DNA from: Romeriopsis navalis LEGE 11480
GTDB lineage: Bacteria; Cyanobacteriota; Cyanobacteriia; Leptolyngbyales; Leptolyngbyaceae
DNA length: 59,154 nt
Assembly: GCF_015207035.1 (NCBI RefSeq)
Contig: NZ_JADEXQ010000028.1
Span: forward strand, 1-59,154
Direction of reading: 5' to 3'
A model generated the notes under the pieces. It was not told the DNA's origin. It searched no databases and saw only the letters and a program-made list of their open reading frames with translations. A program made the translations under genes and the position numbers. Below are positions 1-8,472 of the stretch, one piece after another. Within the stretch, counting starts at the first letter, position 1, and each line of letters opens with the position of its first letter.

Positions 1-2
1 AA

Positions 3-659
3 GATTTGACGGTTCGGACGCGGCATTATGCACCGGCGGCCAGTTGGATGCAGCGATTTATTATTAGCGTTCAACAATATTTTGAGGCTTGCCGCCAAGA
101 GGCTTGTAATCGACAGCAAGCGATTCCTCCGAACCCGGATGAATTTATTTCACTCCGCCAACATGCTGGAGCACAAACGATCGTCATTGCTTTGCTTGAG
201 ATGATGGAAGGCTTTGTGCTCCCTGATGCAGTTTTGCAGCATCCCCGGATTGAGGCACTGTCGGAAATCACGATGAACTTGATGGGCTGGGGCAACGATG
301 TTTTGTCCGTGGATAAAGAGTTGCGGGCGGGTGATTTTCATAACCTGATGCTGATTTTTAAGCATGGTTATTGTCTGAATCATGAAGACGCTTATACTTG
401 GGCAATCGAAACGCATAATCTTGAGATGCGTCGCTTCCTCTTGTTTGAAACGAATTTGCCAGACTTTGGTGCCGATACGAATCGTGACGTGCAGCGATTT
501 ATTCGAGGACTGCGGGCGTTGATTCGGGGGTCGGTCGATTGGACGTTGATTGATGCGCCGGTGCGGTATGCCGAAGTCAATCCACAACCATCGACATTGG
601 CCGCGCAAGATAGCTTAGTTCACCATGCAGCGACTGGAGTGGCCTTGAGTGCAGGTTGA
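3..659 (+). CDS. Class I terpene (sesquiterpene) synthase, 3' part
   Basis: The reading frame is open from base 3 with no convincing start, so the gene begins upstream of the window and about 218 C-terminal residues are present. The metal-binding NSE triad is intact as NDVLSVDKE (bases 294-320). An Arg lies exactly 46 residues before the triad Asn, where class I cyclases carry the diphosphate sensor, and the Arg-Tyr pair of the C-terminal helix appears in DAPVRY. The Asp-rich first metal motif must lie upstream. Family knowledge: these enzymes ionise a prenyl diphosphate, usually farnesyl diphosphate, and cyclise it in the cytoplasm to a volatile terpene. The product cannot be predicted from this fragment. 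The stop overlaps the start of the following histidine kinase by 11 bases, so the two are probably co-translated. Confidence 0.88.
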   Translation, partial: DLTVRTRHYAPAASWMQRFIISVQQYFEACRQEACNRQQAIPPNPDEFISLRQHAGAQTIVIALLEMMEGFVLPDAVLQHPRIEALSEITMNLMGWGNDVLSVDKELRAGDFHNLMLIFKHGYCLNHEDAYTWAIETHNLEMRRFLLFETNLPDFGADTNRDVQRFIRGLRALIRGSVDWTLIDAPVRYAEVNPQPSTLAAQDSLVHHAATGVALSAG

Positions 660-1797
660 TAATCAGCTTCCCGATATTGAATTGCTACTTGGGGAAATTC
701 AAACGTTACGTCAGCAGCTTGATCATACGCGGGCGGAGTTGCAGCTGGTCCGCTCCTTGATGGACTCGGAGTTGACGGGGATTGATTTACAGTCGTTGGT
801 CACTTTGGTCCATAACAGCCCTCATATGATTTCCTTGGCGGATTTGAATGGCAATATGCTGTATCTCAATCCGGCGGGGAAGTCTTTAGTGGGATTGCCA
901 GCGGACGCGGCGCTGCCCACCTTGATTAGTGATTTTATTTACCCGGACGATATTGAACAGTTGTCCCTGATTTTGTCAACCTTGGTGGAACAGGGGACAT
1001 TGAATGGTGAAGTGCGAATGCGAAACTTTCAGGTTCCCGCCGAACCAATTTTAGTGGCGTTCGCGGCTTTCTGTGTACATCATCCCCAGACGAATGAAGT
1101 GATTGGTCTGGGGTCGATTAACCGCGATATTCGGCAGCAAAGACAAACAGAGGAGGATATTAAGCTGGCGTTGCGGGAGAAAGATATGCTGATGCAAGAG
1201 CTGCATCATCGTGTCACCAACAATTTTCAATTCGTCAGTAGTTTGCTGAATTTTCGAATTCGTCAGACGGGTGACGGGGCTGTGGTCGAAGCGTTACAGG
1301 AGAGTCGTCAGCAGATTCGCGCGATCGCGATGATTCACCAAATGCTGTACCAAGCCGATGGGGTGAAGCTCGTCCGGTTTGATACGTATTTTGCGCATTT
1401 GAACCGGCTTTGGTCGGAGGTCTACCGTGCCAAAGCCACAATCACCTATCAGGTGGCCCCGGATATTAGTCTCGATTTATCCCAGGCGGTGCCTTGTGCC
1501 TTGATTATTAACGAATTGGTGAATAATGCCGTTAAATATGCCTTTGCGGATGATGTCCTCGGCGTGATTCACATTGACATTCAACTGTCGGAATACGATT
1601 ACGTCAAGATTCGGGTCCAAGATAATGGTCAAGGGTTGCCCGAGGGCTATTACACCCAGGGTAAGGGGTCACTGGGACTATATTTAGTGAATGAATTGGT
1701 GCTGCAGTTGCAGGGTGATTTGGAGTATCAGCTAGAGGCTGGTTCGTTATTTAAGATTCAGTTTCCGCGAGTCGTCCGTGGTGAAACTGCGGTTTAA
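649..1797 (+). CDS. PAS sensor histidine kinase (HisKA_2 type)
   Basis: 382 residues starting at a GTG inside the end of the terpene synthase gene. Order seen: N-terminal coiled coil (about 5-45), PAS domain (about 50-165, with the NSPHMISLADLNGNMLYLN stretch), HisKA_2 phosphoacceptor segment ELHHRVTNNFQ (His near 186-187), then HATPase with N box NELVNNAVKYAF, G1 box VQDNGQGLPEG and a C-terminal KGSLGLYLV glycine motif. There are no membrane segments, so it is a cytoplasmic kinase. No receiver gene lies next to it. The overlap with the terpene synthase gene suggests that it senses a condition tied to terpene production, but its ligand and partner are unknown. Cyanobacterial terpene synthase genes have been seen next to two-component genes before, which supports the link. 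Confidence 0.88.
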   Translation: MQVDNQLPDIELLLGEIQTLRQQLDHTRAELQLVRSLMDSELTGIDLQSLVTLVHNSPHMISLADLNGNMLYLNPAGKSLVGLPADAALPTLISDFIYPDDIEQLSLILSTLVEQGTLNGEVRMRNFQVPAEPILVAFAAFCVHHPQTNEVIGLGSINRDIRQQRQTEEDIKLALREKDMLMQELHHRVTNNFQFVSSLLNFRIRQTGDGAVVEALQESRQQIRAIAMIHQMLYQADGVKLVRFDTYFAHLNRLWSEVYRAKATITYQVAPDISLDLSQAVPCALIINELVNNAVKYAFADDVLGVIHIDIQLSEYDYVKIRVQDNGQGLPEGYYTQGKGSLGLYLVNELVLQLQGDLEYQLEAGSLFKIQFPRVVRGETAV

Positions 1798-1874
1798 CCG
1801 CATCCGGGTTTTGTTTGGTCATGCGGCCGCTTAACCGTAAACTGAGAAGCGATCGTCTATCGCTGAAATTGCCC

Positions 1875-2804
1875 ATGCGTTCTTGCCAACTACCCCCACC
1901 GCTTCAGCCGGGTGATTTGCTTCGGGTGATTGCGCCGAGCGGCGCATTGCGTGAGCGTGCGGCCCTCGATCAGGGGGTGGAAATTTGGCGATCGCGGGGT
2001 TATCGGGTGGAATTTGTGGCTGGTTATGGCGATCGTTGGGGCTACCTGGCTGGTACGGATGCCGCTCGTCGGGCACAGCTGCAAACGGCATTAACCGATC
2101 CAGAATGCAAAGGTATTCTTTGTCTGCGCGGCGGTTGGGGGGGATCGCGGTTATTAGAAGATTGGATGACATTGCAACCGCCTGCGATGCAGCTGCCAGA
2201 CGGGATTAAGCCGGAATCACTGGCCAAATGGTTAGTCGGATTTTCCGATATTACCAGTCTGCTCTGGGCTTTTAGTCAATTTGGGGTCGCAGGCCTGCAT
2301 GCACCATTGCTAACGACGATCGCCCATGAGCCAGACTGGTCGTTACAACGTTTATTTGACTGTGTGGCGGGTAAACCGCTGCCGACAATGCATGGCAATG
2401 GCTGGGGGGGAGGCAAAGCGACGGGTTTACTGCTGCCAGCCAACCTGACCGTGGCGACTCACCTACTGGGGACGCCGATTCAACCTGCTCTCGATGGCGT
2501 GATCTTGGCGATCGAAGATGTGGGAGAAGCGCCCTATCGGCTAGATCGACTGTTAACCCATTGGCGGATGAGTGGTGCATTGCAAAATGTCGCTGGGATT
2601 GCGTTGGGGCGGTTTAGTCAATGTCAGGCACCGGCAGGTTATGAGAGTTTGTCGATCGAGGAAGTGCTGCGCGATCGGTTAGGTGATTTGGGTTTACCGA
2701 TCGTCGCTGATTTACCGTTTGGGCATGACGGGGAAAATGGGGTGTTGCCTGTTGGGCTAAGCGTCGAGCTTGATGCGGCGGCGGGAACTTTGAGTTTCTG
2801 TTAG
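1875..2804 (+). CDS. ldcA: LD-carboxypeptidase, peptidase family S66
   Basis: 309 residues from the ATG at 1875; the frame is open further upstream (TTG at 1815, ATG at 1821), but the family N-terminus (LPPPLQPGDLLRVIAPSGAL) fits the later start. The catalytic triad of S66 peptidases is visible: Ser124 in VGFSDIT, Glu214 in LAIEDVGEAPYRLD and His284 in PFGHDGENGV. The CLRGGWGGSRLL loop is also typical. The family cleaves the L,D-bond before the terminal D-Ala of murein tetrapeptides during peptidoglycan recycling; MccF-type immunity peptidases share the fold, so self-immunity is a less likely alternative. There is no signal peptide, so it is cytoplasmic. It lies 77 bases behind the kinase gene. 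Confidence 0.87.
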   Translation: MRSCQLPPPLQPGDLLRVIAPSGALRERAALDQGVEIWRSRGYRVEFVAGYGDRWGYLAGTDAARRAQLQTALTDPECKGILCLRGGWGGSRLLEDWMTLQPPAMQLPDGIKPESLAKWLVGFSDITSLLWAFSQFGVAGLHAPLLTTIAHEPDWSLQRLFDCVAGKPLPTMHGNGWGGGKATGLLLPANLTVATHLLGTPIQPALDGVILAIEDVGEAPYRLDRLLTHWRMSGALQNVAGIALGRFSQCQAPAGYESLSIEEVLRDRLGDLGLPIVADLPFGHDGENGVLPVGLSVELDAAAGTLSFC

Positions 2805-3047
2805 CGGTCAACTACGAAATAGTTAGTGGATGCGATCGGCCCAAACTTATCGCCTAAGGTCTGGTCAAAGATGCCAAACCAGCAAAATGTGACCCGGACG
2901 GCGCTGAGGATTGATCGCGCAACCGCAAAATTCCGCCAATTAGCGCGTGGCGTTTATGTAATTTGACGGAATTGCTGGATATTTTGCAACTTTGATCATC
3001 AGTAGTTACGTCTACATCTCTACGTGGATGTATGTGCCTGAGTTATG

Positions 3048-3098
3048 GGGAATTCGGCATATCGGATGAGATGACTGTATCGGATGTGGAGAATTCCC
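3048..3098. promoter_or_regulatory. Nested repeat element upstream of the TPR gene
   Basis: The 437-base gap between ldcA and the TPR gene holds no gene that I can support. In it, an 8-base inverted repeat (GGGAATTC at 3048-3055, GAATTCCC at 3091-3098) encloses two direct copies of TATCGGATG (3060-3068 and 3078-3086) spaced 18 bases start to start. Tandem half-sites on nearly the same helix face are how many response regulators and other activators bind. The element sits about 145-195 bases before the GTG of the TPR gene. Binding of a regulator is an inference. Confidence 0.35.
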
Positions 3099-3241
3099 GT
3101 TTCTTGATGATGCAGATCACAGGCATTCTGGGGTTGGCATTGTTACCTTGGCGGCAGGGTGCCGCATATTGATCACTGTATAAATTGACATAAATTGACG
3201 TTATTTCAGCAAAATATTTTGATTGCGGGAGTCGATGACCG

Positions 3242-4615
3242 GTGAAAATTTGGCCAATTACTGGCACCCTTGTGGGCCTATCTAGCAGTTTACTCATTGC
3301 CCCGTTGCTCGCATCATTACCGGCACGGGCAATGGCGGTGAATGTGTCGAACCCGCAGAAGCAGACAATCGCGAAGGTGGCGATGCCGGCCGATCGCGCG
3401 GGGCTAGCGGCGATTAATCGTGGTTATGCTGCTTTGAAAAAAGGTTGGGCGGATGCGGCGATCGAGGCGTTTCAGCAAGCGATCAAAACTCAGCCGCAGT
3501 CGGTGAAGGCGCACCTGGGTTTGGCCCAGGCATATCAGAAAAATGGGGCGATCGAAGGTGCTTGGACTGCATATCAGCAAGTGGTGCAGCTCGATGCGAC
3601 GAATCAAGTTGCATTGCGGCAAATTGGCACAATGGGCGAGTATCGCCCTGACTGGCAAACTGCTGGCATTGCGGCATTAACGCAGTTATTGAAGCAGCTG
3701 CCCGAAGATATGGCGGCGCAGACGCAGCGGGCGCGTTTGTTGGGATTTCAAGGCAAATTTGAGCAGGCTTGGGCTGACTATAGCCAGTTGGACCCGGCGA
3801 AGCTGTCGGTGGATACATTGCTGAAAGCGGCTGAAACGGCTGGGTTTAGTGGCAGATCGGAGGTTGCCGTGGGATTATACGATCGGGCATTGCAGCAAAC
3901 CCCCGATGATTTGACGGCCCAGATCTACCGCGCTTATTTTGGCTTGCAGTCGCGGCAAGTGGCGCCGACCGATGCGGCACAAGTGCTCGATCGGTGGCAG
4001 TCGCAGCCCCGTAAACAGATTACGGCGGCGGTAGCGAATCTGGCTGGGGCATTACCGGCAGATGTGCGCTACCAGTTGCTCTATAACAAGATTTTGGCGA
4101 AGTTTCCGCAGCAGCTCAACGTGCATCAGCGATCGTTGCAAGTTTTAGCGCAGCAAAATCCAGCGGCGGCTAAAACATCAGTCATGCAGTTGGTAAAAGC
4201 GAATCCTGATGAGGCGTTTGTTTATTTTATTCAAGGTGATGTGGCGAAACAAATCGGTGATCAGGCCTTGGCGGCGGCGGCTTATGAGGCATTGATTCAG
4301 CGTCAGCCAAGTAATTTGGATGGTTTGATGGCATTGGGTGGTGTGCGCTTTGAGCAGCGGCGCTACCAGGCTGCGGAACAATTGTTTAACCAAGTTTTAC
4401 GGCTTGACCCGCAGCATTTATTGGTGCGGCAGGTTTTGGCTGACCTTTATGCGAGCCAAGATCAGCCTCTACAGGCTTTGAAACTGTTGCGGGAAGCAGA
4501 GAAAATCCAGCTAGCGCAGGGAATTCAGGATCGTCAAATTCGCGATCGTATGGCCCAAATCCAATTTAGTAATCTAAAGCGGCGGAGTTTCCAGACGCCA
4601 TGGGAAGGCTATTAA
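3242..4615 (+). CDS. Secreted tetratricopeptide repeat protein
   Basis: 457 residues from a GTG start. The N-terminus is a Sec signal peptide (hydrophobic stretch TLVGLSSSLLIAPLLASLPA followed by ARAMA, cleavage near residue 30-32). TPR helical pairs follow, clearest at about residues 55-125 (ALKKGWADAAIEAFQQAIKT) and 340-430 (RYQAAEQLFNQVLRLDP). Between them is a more divergent helical repeat region. TPR arrays act as protein-binding scaffolds; nothing here points to a specific partner or an enzyme activity. It is exported to the periplasm or a thylakoid-facing compartment. It ends before a strong terminator shared with the convergent pentapeptide gene. Confidence 0.8.
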   Translation: MKIWPITGTLVGLSSSLLIAPLLASLPARAMAVNVSNPQKQTIAKVAMPADRAGLAAINRGYAALKKGWADAAIEAFQQAIKTQPQSVKAHLGLAQAYQKNGAIEGAWTAYQQVVQLDATNQVALRQIGTMGEYRPDWQTAGIAALTQLLKQLPEDMAAQTQRARLLGFQGKFEQAWADYSQLDPAKLSVDTLLKAAETAGFSGRSEVAVGLYDRALQQTPDDLTAQIYRAYFGLQSRQVAPTDAAQVLDRWQSQPRKQITAAVANLAGALPADVRYQLLYNKILAKFPQQLNVHQRSLQVLAQQNPAAAKTSVMQLVKANPDEAFVYFIQGDVAKQIGDQALAAAAYEALIQRQPSNLDGLMALGGVRFEQRRYQAAEQLFNQVLRLDPQHLLVRQVLADLYASQDQPLQALKLLREAEKIQLAQGIQDRQIRDRMAQIQFSNLKRRSFQTPWEGY

Positions 4616-4652
4616 GCTGATTGATTAAACCACTCCACAAATTGCTCCAAAT

Positions 4653-4684
4653 AAAAAGCCGGTCCAAAGACCGGCTTTTTATTT
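4653..4684. terminator. Bidirectional rho-independent terminator
   Basis: A perfect 12-bp stem (4653-4664 pairing with 4669-4680) with a CAAA loop; the outer arm is five A on the left and five T on the right, so it works in both directions. It lies between the convergent TPR and pentapeptide genes. Confidence 0.9.
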
Positions 4685-4731
4685 GGGAAACTGGGTTGTA
4701 GCGATCGCGCTTAAACTACTGTCGCAGCAAA

Positions 4732-5262
4732 TTAATCGTCGCAGCCGAGGCTTTCTCGGGTCGCGATGCCGGTGGTGGAATTGGTGCCACTGGCGGTTTC
4801 GCAGAGGCGTTTGGCGACGTAGCGATCGACGAGGGCATCGGTGAAGTCGGCCCCGGTGATGTCGGTTTTTTCGATCATGGTGTTGGTCAGCAAGGCTTCG
4901 GTGAGAATTGCGTCGCTGAGGTCGGCTTGATAGAGGGTGACGCGATCGGCGAGGGCACCGCTGAGGTCAGCCCCTTTGAGGTTGGCCCCGTAGAGGTTGG
5001 CCATGGTGAGCATGGAATTTTTGAGGTTGGCGCCTTCGAGATTGGCGTCGCGCATTTCGGCGGAAACAAATACCCCCCGTTCGAGGTCTTGGTGTGAGAA
5101 GTCGCGATTGGTCAGGTTGGTATTGGTGTAGTTGATGCTGTTGGCTTGGGCGAGGGCGCTGGGTTGAAAGCCTAAAAGTGTCCCGCATAGGGCGATGGTC
5201 AGGATCAGCAGCCCACCGAGGCATCGGCTAATTGTGACTTTGAGAGAGGTGAGTTGGATCAT
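4732..5262 (-). CDS. Lumenal-type pentapeptide repeat protein
   Basis: 176 residues. A signal peptide with hydrophobic core GGLLILTIALCGTLLGF ends at SALAQA near residue 40. Pentapeptide repeats of the A(D/N)LXX type run from about 55 to 145 (for example DANLEGANLKNS, GANLKGADLSGA, ADLSDAILTEA), predicting a right-handed quadrilateral beta-helix. The tail CETASGTNSTTGIATRESLGC, with two cysteines that could form a disulfide, matches the end seen in thylakoid-lumen pentapeptide proteins of cyanobacteria and plants. The biochemical function of that family is not settled. Likely location is the thylakoid lumen or periplasm. Confidence 0.85.
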   Translation of the reverse strand: MIQLTSLKVTISRCLGGLLILTIALCGTLLGFQPSALAQANSINYTNTNLTNRDFSHQDLERGVFVSAEMRDANLEGANLKNSMLTMANLYGANLKGADLSGALADRVTLYQADLSDAILTEALLTNTMIEKTDITGADFTDALVDRYVAKRLCETASGTNSTTGIATRESLGCDD

Positions 5263-5438
5263 TGCGCGGCAGTCCTATGGAGCGGATAGTCTTTAGCATA
5301 ATGCATCCATTTGGCCTGATCCAAGGGCGATCGGGTGATCGATTTTCGAGATCTGCCGCTATCGTGGAAGGCGCGTTTGGATCGGTTTGGCGAAATCTGT
5401 AGCCGCCACCGTTTTAACTGTATTGAGTCAAGGTGTTT

Positions 5439-5837
5439 ATGGCTAAGTGGCAAATCATTGTGGGTGGGGTCGGCGTGCTGGCGGGTTTGGGGGCGTTGTG
5501 CTTCTGGACAAATCCGAAGTCGGAGGCGTTTGAGACGTTTGCGATCGAGCGGGTTAAGGATGAGCTGTGTCCACAGGTGCCGCTGGGGTTGGCGAAGGAT
5601 TGTCCCCGGTTGGTGGATGAGAATCAGCCGATGCTGAAGGGTTGGATTCGTCAGAATACCCAAACTCAGAATTATGGTTTGTTTACGCAGTATGAGACGA
5701 CGCTTTCGGTGCGGGAGCTGGTGCCGGAACCGGCGAGGCCGTTTTTGGGACTGGTGCCGTTGCCGGAGAGTTATCGGTTACGGACGATCGGAGTGTTGGG
5801 CCGGTTTGTGATTTATGGCGCGGAGTCGCCGCGGTAG
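5439..5837 (+). CDS. DUF4359 family protein
   Basis: 132 residues from ATG 5439 (an in-frame GTG lies two codons earlier). An N-terminal hydrophobic segment (IIVGGVGVLAGLGALCFW) acts as an uncleaved anchor or signal. The body shows features of the DUF4359 family, which is largely cyanobacterial: TNPKSEAFETFA after the membrane segment, and QNYGLFTQYET in the middle. Two cysteines (in DELC and KDC) may pair in the periplasm or lumen. No function is known for the family. It is transcribed alone, divergent from the pentapeptide gene across a 176-base gap that must hold both promoters. Confidence 0.75.
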   Translation: MAKWQIIVGGVGVLAGLGALCFWTNPKSEAFETFAIERVKDELCPQVPLGLAKDCPRLVDENQPMLKGWIRQNTQTQNYGLFTQYETTLSVRELVPEPARPFLGLVPLPESYRLRTIGVLGRFVIYGAESPR

Positions 5838-5893
5838 GCGAAAGTGGGGTTGTAGAATAGGGCTATGATCCGTGAGATGTAAGGAGGCAGCCA

Positions 5894-6478
5894 ATGACCA
5901 TTGCCACCAGTAGTCGGATGACGCTGGAGCAGTATCTGTCCTATGACGATGGGACGGATGCGCGGTATGAGTTGGTGAATGGAGTATTGGTCGAGATGGG
6001 CGCTGAGAATCCAATTAATACGACAATCGCGAGTTTTTTGTTTTCGATCTTTTTAGGGATGGGGATTCCTTATTATTGTTTGGCGATCGGACATCAGCTT
6101 CAGGTGGAGTCGGCCTATGCGAGTGCAAGGCAACCGGACTTGATTGTGCATACGGAGTCGTCGGAAGCGGCGATTTCGACGGATAAGGTTTTACGGTTGG
6201 AACAGCCGAATCCGCAGTTGGTGGTGGAGATTGTGTCGAATAGTGTGAATGATCAGAAGTCGCGATCGCGCGATTATGAGGAGAAGGTGCAGGAGTATGC
6301 AGCGCGGGGGATTGCGGAGTATTGGATTGTTGACCCCGATCGGGCTTTAGTCCGGGTTTGTCGGCTGGTGGATGATGTTTATACGTTTGAGGACTTCCAG
6401 GCAGAGCAGGTGATTGTTTCTCAGGCGTTTCCGAGTTTGGGGCTGACGGCGGAGCAGGTTTTGAAGGCAGGGCGTTAA
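5894..6478 (+). CDS. Uma2 family (DUF820) PD-(D/E)XK nuclease-like protein
   Basis: 194 residues preceded by an unusually good ribosome binding site (AAGGAGG at 5881-5887, 6 bases before the ATG), which fixes the start. The family opening MTLEQYLSYDDGTDARYELVNGVL is followed by the nuclease-fold active-site pieces: an early Glu (YELVNG), Asp in RQPDLIV, and E in LVVEIVS. Uma2 proteins occur in many copies in cyanobacteria. A PD-(D/E)XK endonuclease fold is established; the biological target is not. Cytoplasmic, single gene, no toxin or antitoxin partner next to it. Confidence 0.85.
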   Translation: MTIATSSRMTLEQYLSYDDGTDARYELVNGVLVEMGAENPINTTIASFLFSIFLGMGIPYYCLAIGHQLQVESAYASARQPDLIVHTESSEAAISTDKVLRLEQPNPQLVVEIVSNSVNDQKSRSRDYEEKVQEYAARGIAEYWIVDPDRALVRVCRLVDDVYTFEDFQAEQVIVSQAFPSLGLTAEQVLKAGR

Positions 6479-6524
6479 TCGGTGTTGATCGGTGCTGAGT
6501 AATGGTCATTGGAAACGCTATCAC

Positions 6525-6991
6525 TTAATCCACCATATTCCCCATTGCCAGACTAAAGCCAATCCAAAAGATTAACGGTTGAATTTTGAGTCGTTTTTGG
6601 ATTTGGGTGAATGGGGCGAGGATCAAGCGGCAGCCGAAGAGAAGGTCGGACATTTGCAAGAGAAGCCATTGCCATGTTTGCTCATTGGCAATTTGTCGAT
6701 CGATCCAGTTATCCCCGAGAGACTGTTTCAGTCTCTTTTGAAAGTCCGGTAACGTTAGGTCTGTAGGTTTGCGCGTGGTAGCTGGAGTTCTTGCCAGATA
6801 CGGTAGGCTTGATGGCTATATTGTATTGCCAGTTTGACGCGGCTTTGATCTTGATAGATCCGGCTGATATGCCAAAGCGAATTGGCTCCACAGTCTGATG
6901 CATGCTGCGCTCGTACGGGCGCGCATTCCACTAAAAAATTGCCCAATTCTGTACCCGGTTCCATATAGAAGATAAAGTGATAAATGATCAC
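6525..6991 (-). pseudogene. Frameshifted remnant of a helical (TPR-like) protein gene
   Basis: Two minus-strand frames join into one sensible protein if a single-base shift near 6755-6775 is allowed. The upstream frame (6991 down to 6755) has a TPR-like helix, SLWHISRIYQDQSRVKLAIQ, and HQAYRIWQELQLP. The downstream frame carries on with DLTLPDFQKRLKQSLGDNW, then DRQIANEQTWQWLLLQMSDL, and ends ILAPFTQIQKRLKIQPLIFW and a TAA at 6525. Both halves have coding character, and neither alone has a normal start and stop. The N-terminus is poorly defined, so it may also be truncated. It fills the 539-base gap between the Uma2 gene and trpD. A sequencing indel would give the same picture. Confidence 0.5.
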
Positions 6992-7017
6992 AGCCGTAAT
7001 GCGCCTGAAACCGAGCC

Positions 7018-8064
7018 ATGACCCAAGCCACCCCCGACCTCAGCACTTGGACCACCTTCCTGCAACAGTTGATGGATCGCCAATCACTGTCGAACGAGCA
7101 GGCGACGAATCTGATGGAAGGGCTGCTAAATGAAGCGATTCCCCACGAACTCGCCAGCGCAATTTTGATTGCCTTACAGATGAAAGGTGTATCAGCGGCA
7201 GAACTGGCAGGTATGGCGCGGGTATTGCGATCTCAGTCCGTCCAACAAGACCTCCCCGAAGACTTGCCCACCCCCCGCATCGATACCTGCGGCACTGGCG
7301 GCGATGGTGCTTCCACCTTTAATATTTCCACCGCCGTCGCCTTTGTTGCTTCCGCCGCCGGTGTCGCCGTCGCCAAACATGGCAATCGATCGGCCTCCAG
7401 TAAAGTCGGTTCCGCCGATGTGCTCGAAGGCTTAGGCATTAACCTTGGGGCACCCCCCGAAAAGATTCGGGCGGCAGTCAAGGAAGTCGGGATTACCTTT
7501 CTATTCGCCCCCGGTTGGCATCCCGCCATGAAAGCCGTCGTGCCCTTGCGTAAGCTGCTGAAAGTGCGGACGATTTTTAACCTGATGGGGCCATTGGTCA
7601 ATCCGTTGCAGCCCACGGGGCAGGTGATTGGGGTCTATAGCCCCGCCGTGCTGAGTGAGATGGCCGAAGCGTTGAACCAGTTGGGCATTGGCAAGGCGAT
7701 CGTCCTCCACGGGCGCGAAAAGCTCGACGAAGCGGGTTTGGGTGACTTAACGGATCTAGCCGTACTGACCAATCAGCAGGTGACAACGCAGACGATCGAC
7801 CCCAAAGAATTTGGCATTACCCCCGCACCGATTACTGCCCTCAAAGGTGGGGAATTAGACGAGAATAGTGCGATTTTGACGGCGGTGCTGCAAGGGAAAG
7901 GCACCCAGGCGCAGACCGATGCTGTGGCGCTGAATGCCGCGTTGGCGCTGACGGTAGGTGACGTGGTGGCGGATACCGCAGCGGGTGTGGCACTGGCGCA
8001 GGATGTGCTGAAGAGTGGCGCGGCTTGGGATAAGTTGGAAGCGTTGGTGCAGTTTTTGAAGTAA
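7018..8064 (+). CDS. trpD: Anthranilate phosphoribosyltransferase
   Basis: 348 residues, normal full length. Transfers phosphoribose from PRPP to anthranilate in the second step of tryptophan synthesis, in the cytoplasm. The signatures are complete: the PRPP loop [17 protein letters not shown] (about residues 90-106), [18 protein letters not shown], and the anthranilate-side [17 protein letters not shown] segment. The start is the ATG at 7018; no strong ribosome binding site precedes it. It stands alone with no other trp genes nearby, as is common in cyanobacteria where trp genes are scattered. Confidence 0.97.
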   Translation: MTQATPDLSTWTTFLQQLMDRQSLSNEQATNLMEGLLNEAIPHELASAILIALQMKGVSAAELAGMARVLRSQSVQQDLPEDLPTPRIDTCGTGGDGASTFNISTAVAFVASAAGVAVAKHGNRSASSKVGSADVLEGLGINLGAPPEKIRAAVKEVGITFLFAPGWHPAMKAVVPLRKLLKVRTIFNLMGPLVNPLQPTGQVIGVYSPAVLSEMAEALNQLGIGKAIVLHGREKLDEAGLGDLTDLAVLTNQQVTTQTIDPKEFGITPAPITALKGGELDENSAILTAVLQGKGTQAQTDAVALNAALALTVGDVVADTAAGVALAQDVLKSGAAWDKLEALVQFLK

Positions 8065-8472
8065 GTTGCCTCGATCATCCTGTGCAAAAGATCTAGGGAA
8101 ATCCGGTCAGGGGGAATTGGCACAGTGATTCCTCCCCCTAGCCTGTAAATCGGCTTCGAAGAGTCTTTGTCAGCAACGGGGGGAGTCGCTCAAAGTCCTT
8201 CATTTGATGGGTTTCCCTCGGCTTAAAATCGCTAACATTGCTCAATCTCACGCATTGTTTTGGATAGTTCCAGAATCTAGCTGGGGTGACTCGATCGCTG
8301 GCACATTGCTGTGGAACGAATTTGCCGCATGGTCATCGCTGATTTGTACGGCTTAAGCAGGAAATTGAATATCCCCGTTTATCCGATTCCTCAAATTCCT
8401 TGACGCCGCACTATACTTCTGAGCAAAATTAATCGACACATTAGCCCGATCGCCCAAGCCCCGGAGAATTGC
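8065..8472. other. Intergenic region trpD-mscS
   Basis: A 408-base stretch with no supportable gene. An imperfect GC-rich inverted repeat (AGGGGGAAT at 8109-8117 against ATTCCTCCCCCT at 8128-8139, with a three-base bulge) follows trpD by 45 bases and could slow or end transcription, although no T tract follows. The rest must carry the promoter of the channel gene; I cannot assign boxes with confidence. Confidence 0.35.

Noticed and set aside
2805-3241. Small ORFs upstream of the TPR gene
   Set aside because: No starts, sites or protein-like sequence; only the repeat element was kept.
6015-6524. 169-residue open frame antisense to the Uma2 gene
   Set aside because: Pro/Ser/Thr-rich shadow of a gene with a strong ribosome binding site and clear family motifs on the other strand.
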